This document shows positions 36,860 to 46,380 of a stretch of 64,000 nucleotides of DNA, piece after piece. This DNA comes from Dryocola sp031988645 (GTDB lineage: Bacteria > Pseudomonadota > Gammaproteobacteria > Enterobacterales > Enterobacteriaceae), in the NCBI RefSeq assembly GCF_051307045.1, contig NZ_CP150452.1:1984001-2048000 (forward strand). Reading direction: 5' to 3'. Made by a program: the position numbers and the translations under genes. The notes under the pieces are model-generated. The model did no database searches. It was not told the DNA's origin and worked only from the letters and a program-made list of their open reading frames with translations. The stretch's first letter is position 1, and every line of letters starts with the position of its first letter.

Positions 36860-38107
36860 ATGTCTTCTCACTCAGCCGTTGGGGCGCAGGTCATCACCCA
36901 TAAATGGGTTATTCCACGCCTGTCGTTAATGATGTTTCTGGAGTTTTTCGTCTGGGGAGCCTGGTACGTTACGCTGGGCGTGGTGATGGGCAAATACGGC
37001 CTGAGCGCGGTCATCGGCGACGCGTACTCCACCGGGCCGATAGCCTCCATCCTCTCGCCCTTTGTGCTGGGCATGCTGGTAGACCGCTTCTTCGCCTCGC
37101 AAAAGGTTCTCGGCGTCCTGCATCTGGTCGGGGCCGCGCTGCTGTGGTGGCTGCCGGGCCTGTTCGAAAGCGGGCAAACCAGCCTGCTGTGGGTGGTGTT
37201 TGCCTATATGCTTTGCTATATGCCGACCATCGCGCTGAGCAATAACGTGGCGTTCCACAGCCTCGCGAACAGCGAGAAGGGCTTCCCGGTCGTGCGCGCT
37301 TTTGGCACCATCGGCTGGATTGTCGCCGGTTTAATCGTCGGGCTGAGCGGGCTTTCTGACAGCACCGGCATCTTTACCATGGCGGCCGTGGCATCGGTCA
37401 TTCTTGGCATCTACAGCTTTACGCTGCCCAATACGCCGGCGCCGGATCGCGGCAAGCCGCTTTCGATGCGCGACTTGCTGTGCGCCGACGCGTTCGCCCT
37501 GCTCAAACAGCGCCACTTTATGGTGTTTATCATCTGCGCCACGCTGATTTCCATTCCGCTTGCCGCCTACTACGCCTACGCCGCGCCCTTTATCTCCGCG
37601 CTGGGCTTTGAAAACGTCAGCGGCGTGATGGCCTTCGGACAGATGTCTGAACTGCTGTTTATGCTGCTGATCCCGTTCTTCTTCCGCCGCCTTGGCATCA
37701 AAATGATGCTGCTGATTGGCATGCTGGCGTGGTTTGCGCGCTACGCCATGTTTGCCCTGAGCATCGCGGAGGAAACACGCTGGATGATTTACATCGGCAT
37801 TATTCTGCACGGCGTGTGCTACGACTTCTTCTTCGTTATCGGCTTTATTTACACCGATAAGGTGGCGGGGGACAAAGTGAAGGGCCAGGCGCAGAGCCTG
37901 CTGGTGCTGTTCACCTACGGGCTGGGGATGCTGATTGGTTCGCAAATCAGCGGCGCGGTGTTCAACCGTTCGGTCACCGCCCAGGGCGCCGAGGCGCTGG
38001 CGCAGTGGCAGCAGTTCTGGTGGCTGCCGGCGATTGCTGCGGTGATCATCGCCGCCATCTTCTTCTTTACCTTCAACTACAAAGAAGGGGCGCGCGATGG
38101 CCGATAG
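36860..38107 (+). CDS. MFS transporter, nucleoside:H+ symporter (NupG/XapB-like) type
   Basis: 415 residues with twelve predicted helices and GGAGG before the ATG. Family marks: PRLSLMMFLEFFVWGAWYVTLG at the N-terminus, GMLVDRFFASQKVLGVLHL and RAFGTIGWIVAGL. Members import nucleosides or, in many catabolic operons, glycosides. First gene of the LacI-controlled operon; its stop overlaps the next start by 11 bases. Since all downstream enzymes are sugar-type, a glycoside or nucleoside-like substrate is likely. Confidence 0.87.
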   Translation: MSSHSAVGAQVITHKWVIPRLSLMMFLEFFVWGAWYVTLGVVMGKYGLSAVIGDAYSTGPIASILSPFVLGMLVDRFFASQKVLGVLHLVGAALLWWLPGLFESGQTSLLWVVFAYMLCYMPTIALSNNVAFHSLANSEKGFPVVRAFGTIGWIVAGLIVGLSGLSDSTGIFTMAAVASVILGIYSFTLPNTPAPDRGKPLSMRDLLCADAFALLKQRHFMVFIICATLISIPLAAYYAYAAPFISALGFENVSGVMAFGQMSELLFMLLIPFFFRRLGIKMMLLIGMLAWFARYAMFALSIAEETRWMIYIGIILHGVCYDFFFVIGFIYTDKVAGDKVKGQAQSLLVLFTYGLGMLIGSQISGAVFNRSVTAQGAEALAQWQQFWWLPAIAAVIIAAIFFFTFNYKEGARDGR

Positions 38108-39186
38108 GGCGCTGCGGGTGCTGGTCGTGGGCTGCGGCAATATGGGCGCGGCTCACGCTCAGGCCTATGCAGCGCTGGAGGCGTTTACGCTCTGCGGGCT
38201 GGTTGCCCGCGGAGCTTCCAAAGAGCGCCTGCAGGCACGGCTTGGCGAAAATATCCCGCTGTTCGAAGAAATGCACGACGCCATCAAACAGACCAGCCCG
38301 GACGCGGTCTGCATCGCCACCTGGCCTGACAGCCATGAGGTTTTAGCGCTGACGGCGCTCGCCGCAGGCTGCCATGTTTTTCTGGAAAAACCGCTCGCGA
38401 CCACCCTGTCCGGCGCGAAGCGCGTGGTGGCGACGGCAAGGCTTGCGGGCAAACAGCTGGTGGTGGGCTACATACTGCGCCACCATCCCGCCTGGCGGCA
38501 GTTTATTGAGCTGGCGCAAAACCTCGGCAAGCCGCTGGTGATGCGCATGAACCTCAACCAGCAAAGCTCGGGCGGCGCGTGGCACACCCACAAAATGCTG
38601 ATGCAGTCGCTGTCGCCAATAGTGGACTGCGGCGTGCATTATCTGGACGTGATGTGCCAGATGACGCAGGGCCAGCCCGCTTTCCGTCAGCGCCATCGGC
38701 GCGCGCCTGAGCGAAGAGATAGCGCCGCAGCAGTTCAACTACGGCCAGCTGCAGGTGCGTTTCGCCGACGGTTCCGTCGGCTGGTACGAAGCCGGCTGGG
38801 GGCCGATGATGAGCCAGACGGCGTTCTTTATTAAAGACGTTATCGGCCCAAAAGGATCGGCCTCGATCGTGGCGCGCGAAGCGGGCGGCGAAGGGCAGTC
38901 AGCAAGCGTCGAGGCGCACACGCGAACCGAATCCCTGCGCCTGCATCATTCACAGCTTAACCCGCAGGGGGAGTTTGCCTGTCAGGACGAGTGGATCTCC
39001 GCCGCCGACGAGCCGGACCACTTCGCATTGTGCCGCCTTGAGCAGCAGTTTTTTGCGCGCTCGGTCTTTGAAGACCTGGATTTAACGCTGCATCAGCAGC
39101 AGGCGATTGAAAGCCTGGCCGTGGTGCTGGCGGCCGATCTTGCGGTTCGCGAACAGCGCATGGTCAATATTAAGGAGGTGTTGTAA
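38097..39186 (+). CDS. Gfo/Idh/MocA family oxidoreductase (apparent +1 frameshift)
   Basis: About 362 residues. N-terminal Rossmann domain with VLVVGCGNMGAAHAQAY and the family EKP motif (HVFLEKPLATTLSGA), then the C-terminal beta-sheet domain (RFADGSVGWYEAGWGPMM). The frame breaks at 38668-38673: CGCAGGGCCAGC should read CGCAGGCCAGC (QMTQASPLSVSAIGARLS). The span is 3n+1. It likely oxidises a sugar hydroxyl with NAD(P). TAATG couples it to the next gene. Confidence 0.85.
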
Positions 39187-40247
39187 TGAAAACCCTGAAA
39201 GGACCGTCTATTTTTCTTTCCCAGTTTATCGGCGAGCAGCCGCCGTTTAACTCGCTGGCAACGCTTGCGGCCTGGGTCGCAGGGCTGGGCTATAAGGCCG
39301 TGCAGATCCCCACCCATCTACCGCATATTTTCGACCTGCGCAAAGCGGCGGAAAGCCAGGACTACTGCGCTGAAATCAGCGGTACGCTTGCAAATTTCGG
39401 CCTGGAAATTAGCGAGCTTTCCACCCATTTACAGGGGCAGCTGATTGCCGTGCATCCCGCCTACGACTCAGCGTTTGCCGGGTTCGCTCCGCCGGAGCTT
39501 GCACACGATGCCGCCGCGCGTCAGCAGTGGGGCATCGCCTGCCTGAAGCAGGCCGCGCGAGCCTCGCAAAATCTGGGGCTAAAAGCTCATGCCACCTTTT
39601 CCGGCGCGCTGGCCTGGCCCTACTTTTATCCCTGGCCGCCGCGCAACGCGGCGCTTATCGACGAGGCTTTTAAAGAGCTGGCGAAACGCTGGCGGCCCGT
39701 TCTGGACAGTTTTGACGATGCGGGCGTTGACGTTTGTTTCGAACTGCATCCCGGCGAGGACCTGCACGACGGCGTCACCTTTGAGCGTTTTCTGACGCTC
39801 ATTGATAACCACCCCCGCTGCAACATTCTCTACGACCCGAGCCATATGCTGCTGCAGCATATGGACTACCTCGGTTTTATCGATCTCTATCATTCACGCA
39901 TTAAAGCCTTTCACGTTAAGGACGCGGAGTTTCAGCGCTCCGGGAAAAGCGGCGTGTATGCCGGTTACCAGCCGTGGACCGAACGTCCGGGGCGCTTTCG
40001 TTCGCTCGGCGACGGGCAGGTGGATTTTAAAGGTATTTTCAGCAAGCTTGCGCAGTACGACTATGGCGGGTGGGCTACGCTTGAGTGGGAGTGCTGTCTG
40101 AAATCGGGCGAGGCGGGCGCGCGCGAAGGGGCGAAATTTATCGCCGAACACATTATTCCGGTGGCCGATTACGCTTTCGATGATTTCGCCCTGCGCGGCG
40201 GCGAACAGGCGGCGCTACGTAAAATGCTTGGGCTGGAGGAGCAATGA
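39186..40247 (+). CDS. Sugar phosphate isomerase/epimerase family protein (AP endonuclease 2-like TIM barrel)
   Basis: 353 residues with AAGGAGGTG upstream. The xylose-isomerase-like barrel shows metal ligands in CFELHPGEDLHD (Glu), NILYDPSHMLLQ (Asp, His), AFHVKDAEF (His/Asp) and TLEWECCL (Glu). In clusters with Gfo/Idh/MocA dehydrogenases such proteins act as isomerases, epimerases, or 3-keto-glycoside beta-eliminases/hydratases. Tight coupling on both sides (one-base and four-base overlaps) shows one operon. Confidence 0.87.
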   Translation: MKTLKGPSIFLSQFIGEQPPFNSLATLAAWVAGLGYKAVQIPTHLPHIFDLRKAAESQDYCAEISGTLANFGLEISELSTHLQGQLIAVHPAYDSAFAGFAPPELAHDAAARQQWGIACLKQAARASQNLGLKAHATFSGALAWPYFYPWPPRNAALIDEAFKELAKRWRPVLDSFDDAGVDVCFELHPGEDLHDGVTFERFLTLIDNHPRCNILYDPSHMLLQHMDYLGFIDLYHSRIKAFHVKDAEFQRSGKSGVYAGYQPWTERPGRFRSLGDGQVDFKGIFSKLAQYDYGGWATLEWECCLKSGEAGAREGAKFIAEHIIPVADYAFDDFALRGGEQAALRKMLGLEEQ

Positions 40248-41362
40248 TGAAACGCATCCGGTTAGGTATGGTGGGCGGCGGCGAAGGTTCGTTTATCGGC
40301 GGCGTACACCGCATCGCCGCGCGGCTTGACGATCGGTTTGAGCTGGTCGCCGGCGCCTTTTCATCCTCGCCCGAAGTCGCAAAGCGCAGCGGTGAAGCGT
40401 TGTTTGTCGAGCCGGAACGCAGCTATGCAAGCTGGCAGGAGATGGCGCGGCAGGAGGCGGCGCGGGCCGACGGCATTGAAGCGGTGGCGATAGTCACGCC
40501 GAACTTTTTGCACGTGCCCATCGCCAAAGCGTTTCTGGAAAAAAAGATCCACGTCATCTGCGACAAACCGCTGGGCATTTCGCTTGCCGAAGGCGAAGAG
40601 CTGGCGCGCGTGCTTAACGCATCCGGCTGCCATTTTATTCTCACCCACAACTACAGCGCGCTGCCGATGGTACGCGAGGCGCGGGCGCGCATCGCCAACA
40701 GCGAAATTGGCGATATTCGCAATGTGGAAGTGGAGTATCTGCAGGGCTGGCTGAACGACAGGCTGGAACTCACCGATAACAAGCAGGCGAGCTGGCGCGG
40801 CAAGGCGCAGTTCGCCGGCGCCGGCGCGATTGGCGATATCGGCACCCACGCCTGGCAGCTTGCCGCCTTCGTGACCGGCATGGAACCAGAGTCGATTCGC
40901 GGTGAATTGCTCACGCGCATCGAAGGCCGCGAGCTGGACGATGAGGTCTACGCTGAAATGCGCTACGCCAACGGGGCAAGAGGACGGCTGTGGGCAAGCC
41001 AGGTGGCGCCCGGCTTTGAAAACGATCTGCGGATCCGCATCGTCGGCAGCCGGGGGAGCATGAGCTTTCGCCAGCAGCAGCCTGAAATTCTTGAAATTTA
41101 TCCGCTGCACGGTAATAGTTACGTTGTCACGCGTAACGGCGTCAACAACCATGATTCCATCCGCCACCAGTGCCGCACGCCGGCCGGCCATCCCGAAGGT
41201 TATCTGGAAGGGTTTGCGCAAATCTACCGTGAGGCCGCGGTAAAAATACGCGGCGGCACTGCGCCGCTGCTGCCGGGGATCGTAGAAGGTTTGTCCGGCA
41301 TGCGCTTTATCGAAACGCTGCGCGCCAGCAGCGACCAGCAGGGGGCATGGATGGAGTGGTAG
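40244..41362 (+). CDS. Gfo/Idh/MocA family oxidoreductase
   Basis: 372 residues, intact. Rossmann fingerprint RLGMVGGGEGSFIGGVHRIAA, NFLHVPIAKAFLEKKIHVICDKPLG with the catalytic Lys of the EKP-like motif, and GAGAIGDIGTHAWQLAAF with the conserved Asp/His of the active site. Different from the paralogue at 38097, so the two may act on different steps, for instance oxidation of a glycoside at C3 and re-reduction after cleavage. Overlaps the isomerase gene by ATGA. Confidence 0.9.
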   Translation: MMKRIRLGMVGGGEGSFIGGVHRIAARLDDRFELVAGAFSSSPEVAKRSGEALFVEPERSYASWQEMARQEAARADGIEAVAIVTPNFLHVPIAKAFLEKKIHVICDKPLGISLAEGEELARVLNASGCHFILTHNYSALPMVREARARIANSEIGDIRNVEVEYLQGWLNDRLELTDNKQASWRGKAQFAGAGAIGDIGTHAWQLAAFVTGMEPESIRGELLTRIEGRELDDEVYAEMRYANGARGRLWASQVAPGFENDLRIRIVGSRGSMSFRQQQPEILEIYPLHGNSYVVTRNGVNNHDSIRHQCRTPAGHPEGYLEGFAQIYREAAVKIRGGTAPLLPGIVEGLSGMRFIETLRASSDQQGAWMEW

Positions 41363-41414
41363 CCAACTACCCGCTACGCTTACATAATCATTATTATCTT
41401 CTGAAAGGAATCCC

Positions 41415-42173
41415 ATGCAGAGCTTTTACTCTCAACATGCCCGGTGCAGGGTTCGTTACCACGATTTGCCCGGCGGCGGCGTGCCTTTGCTGTTTATTCA
41501 CGGCCTGGGCTGCGCTTCTTCTTATGAATATCCCCGGGTATTTGCCGATCCGGCGTTCGGCAACCGGCGCGGCGTGCTGATCGATCTGCCCGGCTGCGGG
41601 TTCAGCGAAAAGCCGGAAGAGTACTCCTACAGCACGAGCGACCAGGCATTAGTGGTGGCCGAACTGGTGGAACATATGGGGCTGCACCGTTTTTATCTGT
41701 ACGGGCACAGCATGGGCGGCAGCATCGCAATCGAAGTCGCCGCGCTGATGCCGGCAAAAATCGCCGGTCTTATCGTCTCGGAGCCGAATTTCCACGCCGG
41801 AGGCGGCACGTTCAGCCGCAGCATTGCCGGGCAGGATGAAAGCGCGTTTGTCAGCCTGGGCTATGACGAACTGCTGGCTGCGGAACAGACATCGTGGGCA
41901 GGGAGTTTGCTCAGCAACGCCCCTTATGCCCTGTGGCGCGGTGCGGATAGCCTGCTCAAGGGCGTCGAGCCAGCTTGGTTTGAGACTTTCACCGCTATCC
42001 AGCTGCCGAAGTCGCTTATTTTTGGCGAAGCTTCTTTGCCGGACGCCGATTTCGACGCCGTGCAGGCCGCGGGCATAAACACCCTTGTTATTCCCAACGC
42101 CGGGCATGCTATGTCATGGGAAAACCCTGCCGGTCTCGCCCGCGCGCTGGCCAGCTGCTGCGGAAATCATTAA
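41415..42173 (+). CDS. Alpha/beta hydrolase
   Basis: 252 residues with AAAGGA before the ATG. Canonical fold marks: LLFIHGLGCASSYEYP (oxyanion region), YGHSMGGSIAIE with the nucleophile Ser, and IPNAGHAMSWENP with the catalytic His. No signal peptide, so it is cytoplasmic. Last gene of the LacI operon after a 52-base gap; it may remove an ester group (for example acetyl or acyl) from the imported glycoside. Substrate unknown. Confidence 0.87.
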   Translation: MQSFYSQHARCRVRYHDLPGGGVPLLFIHGLGCASSYEYPRVFADPAFGNRRGVLIDLPGCGFSEKPEEYSYSTSDQALVVAELVEHMGLHRFYLYGHSMGGSIAIEVAALMPAKIAGLIVSEPNFHAGGGTFSRSIAGQDESAFVSLGYDELLAAEQTSWAGSLLSNAPYALWRGADSLLKGVEPAWFETFTAIQLPKSLIFGEASLPDADFDAVQAAGINTLVIPNAGHAMSWENPAGLARALASCCGNH

Positions 42174-42233
42174 GCGTCGTCAGCCGCCTGCGGTGAAATA
42201 ACGCACCCGGGCGCATAACGGCCTGCCCGAGTT

Positions 42234-42266
42234 GACCGTTTTCAGGAAGCCGCGCCTGAAACGGTC
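42234..42266 (+). terminator. Hairpin after the LacI-controlled operon
   Basis: GACCGTTTTCAGG pairs with CCTGAAACGGTC (one bulged T) around an 8-base loop, 60 bases after the hydrolase stop. The following sequence ATCTCCAGGTCGTTT has only a weak T content. The rest of the gap up to aldA holds presumably its promoter region; no clear sites were recognised. Confidence 0.45.
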
Positions 42267-42440
42267 ATCTCCAGGTCGTTTATCTGTAAATAAATCAGCT
42301 TCTTCCCGCCCATTTTATTGAGTGCCATCACAAAAAATGACCGTTTTGCCCGAATGGCGATTTTTGCTGCCTAAAGTGGTTACAAATATTTTACCTATTC
42401 ATAACAACAGGCATTCACTCTGCACATACAGGAGTCGGTC

Positions 42441-43880
42441 ATGACAGCACCCGTACAGCACCCAATGTATATTAACGGCCAGTTCGTTCACTGGCAGGGC
42501 GAACAGTGGATCGATGTGGTGAACCCCGCCACGGAAGAGGTGATTTCCCGTATTCCTGACGGCAGCGCCGCGCAGGCGCGAGAGGCCATTGACGCCGCAG
42601 CGCGGGCGCAGGATGCCTGGGAGGCGCTGCCGGCTATCGAGCGCGCGGGCTGGCTGCGAAAAATCGCGGCTGGCATCCGTGAACGCGCGGCGGCCATCAG
42701 CGCGCTGATCGTCGCGGAAGGCGGCAAAACGCAGCAGCTAGCTGAGGTTGAAGTAGCCTTCACCGCGGATTATCTCGACTACATGTCCGAATGGGCGCGC
42801 CGCTACGAAGGTGAAATTCTGCAAAGCGATCGTCCCGGTGAAAACATTCTGGTCTTCAAGCGCGCGCTTGGCGTTACCACCGGCATTCTGCCATGGAACT
42901 TCCCGTTCTTTCTTATCGCCCGCAAGCTGGCGCCAGCCCTGGTAACCGGCAATACCATCGTTATTAAGCCCAGCGAGTTCACGCCAAATAACGCCGTCGC
43001 CTTTGCGGAAATTGTTCACGCTATCGGCCTGCCGCAAGGCGTCTTTAACCTGGTGCTTGGCCGTGGCGAAACGGTAGGCCAGGAGCTGGCGGGCAACCCG
43101 AAGGTGGCAATGGTCAGCATGACCGGCAGCGTGGCGGCCGGCGAGAAAATCATGGCAGCGGCGGCGAAAAATATCACTAAGGTGTGTCTGGAGCTGGGCG
43201 GTAAAGCGCCGGCGATCGTGATGGACGATGCCGATCTGGATATCGCGGTGAAAGCTGTCGTTGATTCGCGCATGATCAACACCGGACAGGTGTGTAACTG
43301 CGCGGAACGCGTCTACGTGCAAAAGGGCATCTACGACGAATTTATCACGCGCCTGAGCGAGGCCTTTAAGCAGGTGAGCTTTGGCGATACCGGCGAACGT
43401 AACGACGTGGCGATGGGGCCGCTTATTAATGCCGCGGCCCTGCAGCGCGTAGAGCAAAAGGTGGCTAAGGCGGTGAGCGAGGGCGCGCGCGTGCTGACCG
43501 GCGGCAAAAAGCCGGATGGCAAAGGCTACTTCTATCCGCCGACGCTGCTGGTCGACGTGCGCCAGGAGATGGCGATTATGCACGATGAAACCTTTGGCCC
43601 GGTGCTGCCGGTCACCACTTTCGACACCCTGGAGCAGGCGGTGGCGATGGCCAACGACAGCGACTACGGCCTGACCTCATCCATTTATACCCGCGATTTA
43701 AACACCGCGATGAAAGCCATTAAGGGCCTGAAGTTTGGCGAAACCTATATCAATCGCGAGCACTTCGAGGCGATGCAGGGGTTCCATGCGGGCTGGCGTA
43801 AATCCGGCATCGGCGGGGCGGACGGGCGTCACGGGCTGAACGAATATCTGCAAACCCAGATGGTTTATCTGCAGGTATAG
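42441..43880 (+). CDS. aldA: Lactaldehyde/glycolaldehyde dehydrogenase AldA
   Basis: 479 residues, same length as E. coli AldA and very close throughout (starts with PVQHPMYINGQFV, ends with LQTQMVYLQV). NAD-dependent oxidation of L-lactaldehyde to lactate in fucose/rhamnose use and of glycolaldehyde. Motifs: GILPWNFPFFLIARK, KPSEFTPNNA, LELGGKAPAIV (general-base Glu) and SRMINTGQVCNCAER with the nucleophilic Cys near residue 285. AGGAG lies before the ATG. In E. coli it is next to ydcF and gapC; here an inserted operon and other genes intervene. Confidence 0.96.
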   Translation: MTAPVQHPMYINGQFVHWQGEQWIDVVNPATEEVISRIPDGSAAQAREAIDAAARAQDAWEALPAIERAGWLRKIAAGIRERAAAISALIVAEGGKTQQLAEVEVAFTADYLDYMSEWARRYEGEILQSDRPGENILVFKRALGVTTGILPWNFPFFLIARKLAPALVTGNTIVIKPSEFTPNNAVAFAEIVHAIGLPQGVFNLVLGRGETVGQELAGNPKVAMVSMTGSVAAGEKIMAAAAKNITKVCLELGGKAPAIVMDDADLDIAVKAVVDSRMINTGQVCNCAERVYVQKGIYDEFITRLSEAFKQVSFGDTGERNDVAMGPLINAAALQRVEQKVAKAVSEGARVLTGGKKPDGKGYFYPPTLLVDVRQEMAIMHDETFGPVLPVTTFDTLEQAVAMANDSDYGLTSSIYTRDLNTAMKAIKGLKFGETYINREHFEAMQGFHAGWRKSGIGGADGRHGLNEYLQTQMVYLQV

Positions 43881-43889
43881 CTATTTTTT

Positions 43890-43914
43890 TACCCCCTCTG
43901 GCACAGAGGGGGTA
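43890..43914. terminator. Perfect hairpin between aldA and the siderophore receptor gene
   Basis: 11-bp arms TACCCCCTCTG / CAGAGGGGGTA with a 3-base loop between convergent genes. T residues precede the stem on the plus strand and none follow, so it is not a canonical intrinsic terminator for either direction. Confidence 0.45.
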
Positions 43915-43932
43915 AGCCGTGCGGTACCGCTA

Positions 43933-46122
43933 TCAGAACGACATCGTTACGCCCGCATAATAGGCCCGGCCCGGCTCGTTGTAGGTCGAAGCGCCTTCGT
44001 TTTCACGGTAAATCTGCTTATCAAACAGGTTGCTGATGCCGGTATTGGCGCGCAGGTTTTTGGTTAGCTGATAGTTCAGCCCTACGCCCACGATGGAATA
44101 AGCGCCAACTTCTTTATCAGACATTGAGCCCGCTTCGGTGCGAATTTCCGCATACTGACGCGGTTTCTGGCGGCCATACATCGTCCAGGTGGTGTTGGCG
44201 GAAAGCTTATCCGTCACCTGCCAGTCAAGCATGGTATTCACGGTGTATTCCGGGATGATCGACAGCGGGTTGCCGGTCTTTTTGCTCTCGGACTTGATCA
44301 TATAGGTGCCGTTGGTGCGCCAGTCCAGCGTGTCGCGAATAAGCGGCACCGTCAGGTTCGCTTCCAGGCCTTCCACTACCGCCTTGCCGCCGTTTTCCCA
44401 GCGCAGAACGTTATAGCCGTTTGAGGCGTAGCCGACGATGTCCGTGCCGGAAACGATTTTGTTTTTATAATCGTTTCTAAACCAGGTCACGCCCGCGTTA
44501 TAGCCTGCCCGGGCAAACTCAAGGCCGATTTCTTTATTGATGCTGATTTCCGGGTCCAGATCGTCGTTGCCCAGCAGATAACAGCTTCCCGTCGTGATGG
44601 TGTTTGGACAGCCGTTGCCGCGGGTCGAAAGCAGATAGCCTTCGCTGGACTGATACAGGTTTGGCGCTTTAAAGGCGCGGGCGATGCCGGCTTTCAGCTT
44701 GAAGAAATCGCCCAGGCCCTGAGAAATATTGAGGCTCGGGCTCCAGTTGCCGCCGAACTGGTTGTGATAGTCAAAGCGCAGGCCGGGGATAATATAGGTG
44801 CTTTCGGCCGCTTCGATATTGTCTTCAAAATAAACGGCGCTGGTGCTGGCGCTATTTTTGGTGCTGCGCGAGGAGGGATCGCCCGAGACGCCGCCGATGT
44901 CCACGCCCGAGGCGGCCGTCGCGGTCATGGACGCCGGGTCGTTCAGCGCCTGGCGTTCCCACTCCGCGCCAAGCGTAACGGTCTGGTCGAACAGCAGGAA
45001 TAACGGAACGTTCACCTCGGCAGTAGAGCGGTAATCCTCAAGGCGGCTGGTGTCGTAGGTGGTGTCGTTGATCATGCCTTCAACTTTGCCCGTAGAACCT
45101 TCTTTTAGCCGCGTGTTGTTGGTTTTCTCATAGTAGAAGCCGATTTTTGACTGCCCCCAGTCCCAGACGCCGTTGTGCGTAATCCCGTAGTTCTGGCGGT
45201 ACAGACGGTTAGTTTCCTGGCCGTAAAGCTGCTCGATCAGGCCGTTCGGGCTAAGGTTCGCGTTGCTGTACTGCGTATCCCCCGCGTAGATATTGCCCTG
45301 GCGGCTGTAGCCGTACTCAAAGTCGAAAATCTGCGTTGGCGTGAGTTTCCAGGAAAGCACGGCGTTAATGTCTTTGTTGCGTACGCCCTCACGCCCGGCG
45401 GCATAGGAGCCGTTTTGCTGGGTGTTGATATCGTAAGCATCCGCGTCGGTTTTATTGATGTTGCCGTACAGGCGCATGGTGAGCGCGTCACCCGCCAGCG
45501 GGCCGCTCAGGTTAAAGTTAGCGCGCCTGGTGGCGCCTTCCTTGTCGTTTTCCGGCTGATTGGTATAGAGGGACAGTGCGCCATGCCAGTCGTTGGTCGG
45601 GCGTTTGGTGATGATATTAACCACGCCGCCCGCGGCGCCGGAACCGTAGCGGGCGGCGGCCGGGCCGCGCAAGACCTCAATGCGTTCGACCATTTCCGCC
45701 GGCACCCAGTTGCTGTCGCCGCGGGAATCCCTTTCGCCGCGCCAGCTGTAACGCACGGCGTTGCGCGAGGTGACCGGCACGCCGTCGACAAGAATCAGGG
45801 TGTTTTCCGGACCCATGCCGCGGATATCGATCTGGCGGTTGTTGCCGCGGCTGCCGCTTGCGCTGTTGCCGGTAAGGTTAACGCCGGGCATTTTACGAAT
45901 GATGTCGGAGAGGTCGTTGACCGGGGGATCTTTTTTAATATCTTCGGCGGTGATAATCGACACGCCGGGCTGCTGTTTTAATTCCTGTTCAGCGGTAGCC
46001 TGTACCACCATAGTATCGCCGCCGTCCAGCATCGGCTCTTCCGCCGCCCAGACCCCGCTGCTGCAAAGCCCCGCCATCAGCACCGCCAGCCGACTCTTTG
46101 TGTAATTATTTTTTACATTCAT
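43933..46122 (-). CDS. IroN/FepA-type catecholate siderophore TonB-dependent receptor
   Basis: About 729 residues from ATG 46122 (MNVKNNYTKSRLAV), chosen because a clean signal peptide ending GVWAAEE follows; upstream ATGs add up to nine residues. TonB box region DTMVVQATAEQ, plug domain LSDIIRKMPGVNLTGNSASG and IDIRGMGPENTLILVDGVPV, then a 22-strand barrel ending in GRAYYAGVTMSF with terminal Phe. From memory it is closer to Salmonella/E. coli IroN than to YncD. Imports ferric enterobactin or related catecholates through the outer membrane. Strong Fur boxes lie upstream. Confidence 0.93.
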   Translation of the reverse strand: MNVKNNYTKSRLAVLMAGLCSSGVWAAEEPMLDGGDTMVVQATAEQELKQQPGVSIITAEDIKKDPPVNDLSDIIRKMPGVNLTGNSASGSRGNNRQIDIRGMGPENTLILVDGVPVTSRNAVRYSWRGERDSRGDSNWVPAEMVERIEVLRGPAAARYGSGAAGGVVNIITKRPTNDWHGALSLYTNQPENDKEGATRRANFNLSGPLAGDALTMRLYGNINKTDADAYDINTQQNGSYAAGREGVRNKDINAVLSWKLTPTQIFDFEYGYSRQGNIYAGDTQYSNANLSPNGLIEQLYGQETNRLYRQNYGITHNGVWDWGQSKIGFYYEKTNNTRLKEGSTGKVEGMINDTTYDTSRLEDYRSTAEVNVPLFLLFDQTVTLGAEWERQALNDPASMTATAASGVDIGGVSGDPSSRSTKNSASTSAVYFEDNIEAAESTYIIPGLRFDYHNQFGGNWSPSLNISQGLGDFFKLKAGIARAFKAPNLYQSSEGYLLSTRGNGCPNTITTGSCYLLGNDDLDPEISINKEIGLEFARAGYNAGVTWFRNDYKNKIVSGTDIVGYASNGYNVLRWENGGKAVVEGLEANLTVPLIRDTLDWRTNGTYMIKSESKKTGNPLSIIPEYTVNTMLDWQVTDKLSANTTWTMYGRQKPRQYAEIRTEAGSMSDKEVGAYSIVGVGLNYQLTKNLRANTGISNLFDKQIYRENEGASTYNEPGRAYYAGVTMSF

Positions 46123-46170
46123 GCGTGATATTTCCATATTGTGAAACAAATTAGCGCAGGGTTCTGGATA

Positions 46171-46193
46171 GTAATGATAATTGTTATCATTAC
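46171..46193. promoter_or_regulatory. Fur box upstream of the siderophore receptor
   Basis: GTAATGATAA and TTATCATTAC form perfect 10-bp arms around TTG, matching the GATAATGATAATCATTATC Fur consensus. It sits about 50 bases upstream of the receptor ATG on its promoter side. Confidence 0.85.
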
Positions 46194-46299
46194 AACCTCA
46201 GGCGGCAATCTTCATAATTTCCCCACATTTGACCCACAATCTTTACGTCTGAAAATTATTTTTCCATATTCATCAAATAATTATGATTATGTTAATTTG

Positions 46300-46347
46300 T
46301 TAATGATAATTATTTACTTTTGCTTGCAGATAATGATAATCATTACC
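46300..46347. promoter_or_regulatory. Fur boxes upstream of yncE
   Basis: GATAATGATAATCATTACC at 46329-46347 matches the 19-bp Fur consensus at 18 positions; a second partial site TAATGATAATTATT begins at 46300-46301. They lie 33-80 bases before the yncE ATG and imply iron control of both divergent genes. Confidence 0.85.
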
Positions 46348-46380
46348 ACCTGAATGTTTGCCCCCCCAACAAGGAGATAT

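Noticed and set aside
37331..38140. 269-codon frame antisense to the nucleoside-type porter
   Set aside because: His/Gln/Arg-rich shadow product with no domain; the plus-strand porter is unambiguous.
43890..43914. Canonical intrinsic terminator for aldA
   Set aside because: The stem is perfect, but the T-run lies before it and none follows, so it was kept only as a hairpin of uncertain role.
44764..45981. Long frames antisense to the siderophore receptor
   Set aside because: Up to 268 codons open, but fully inside a clear receptor gene and with composition expected from the shadow of a GC-rich frame.
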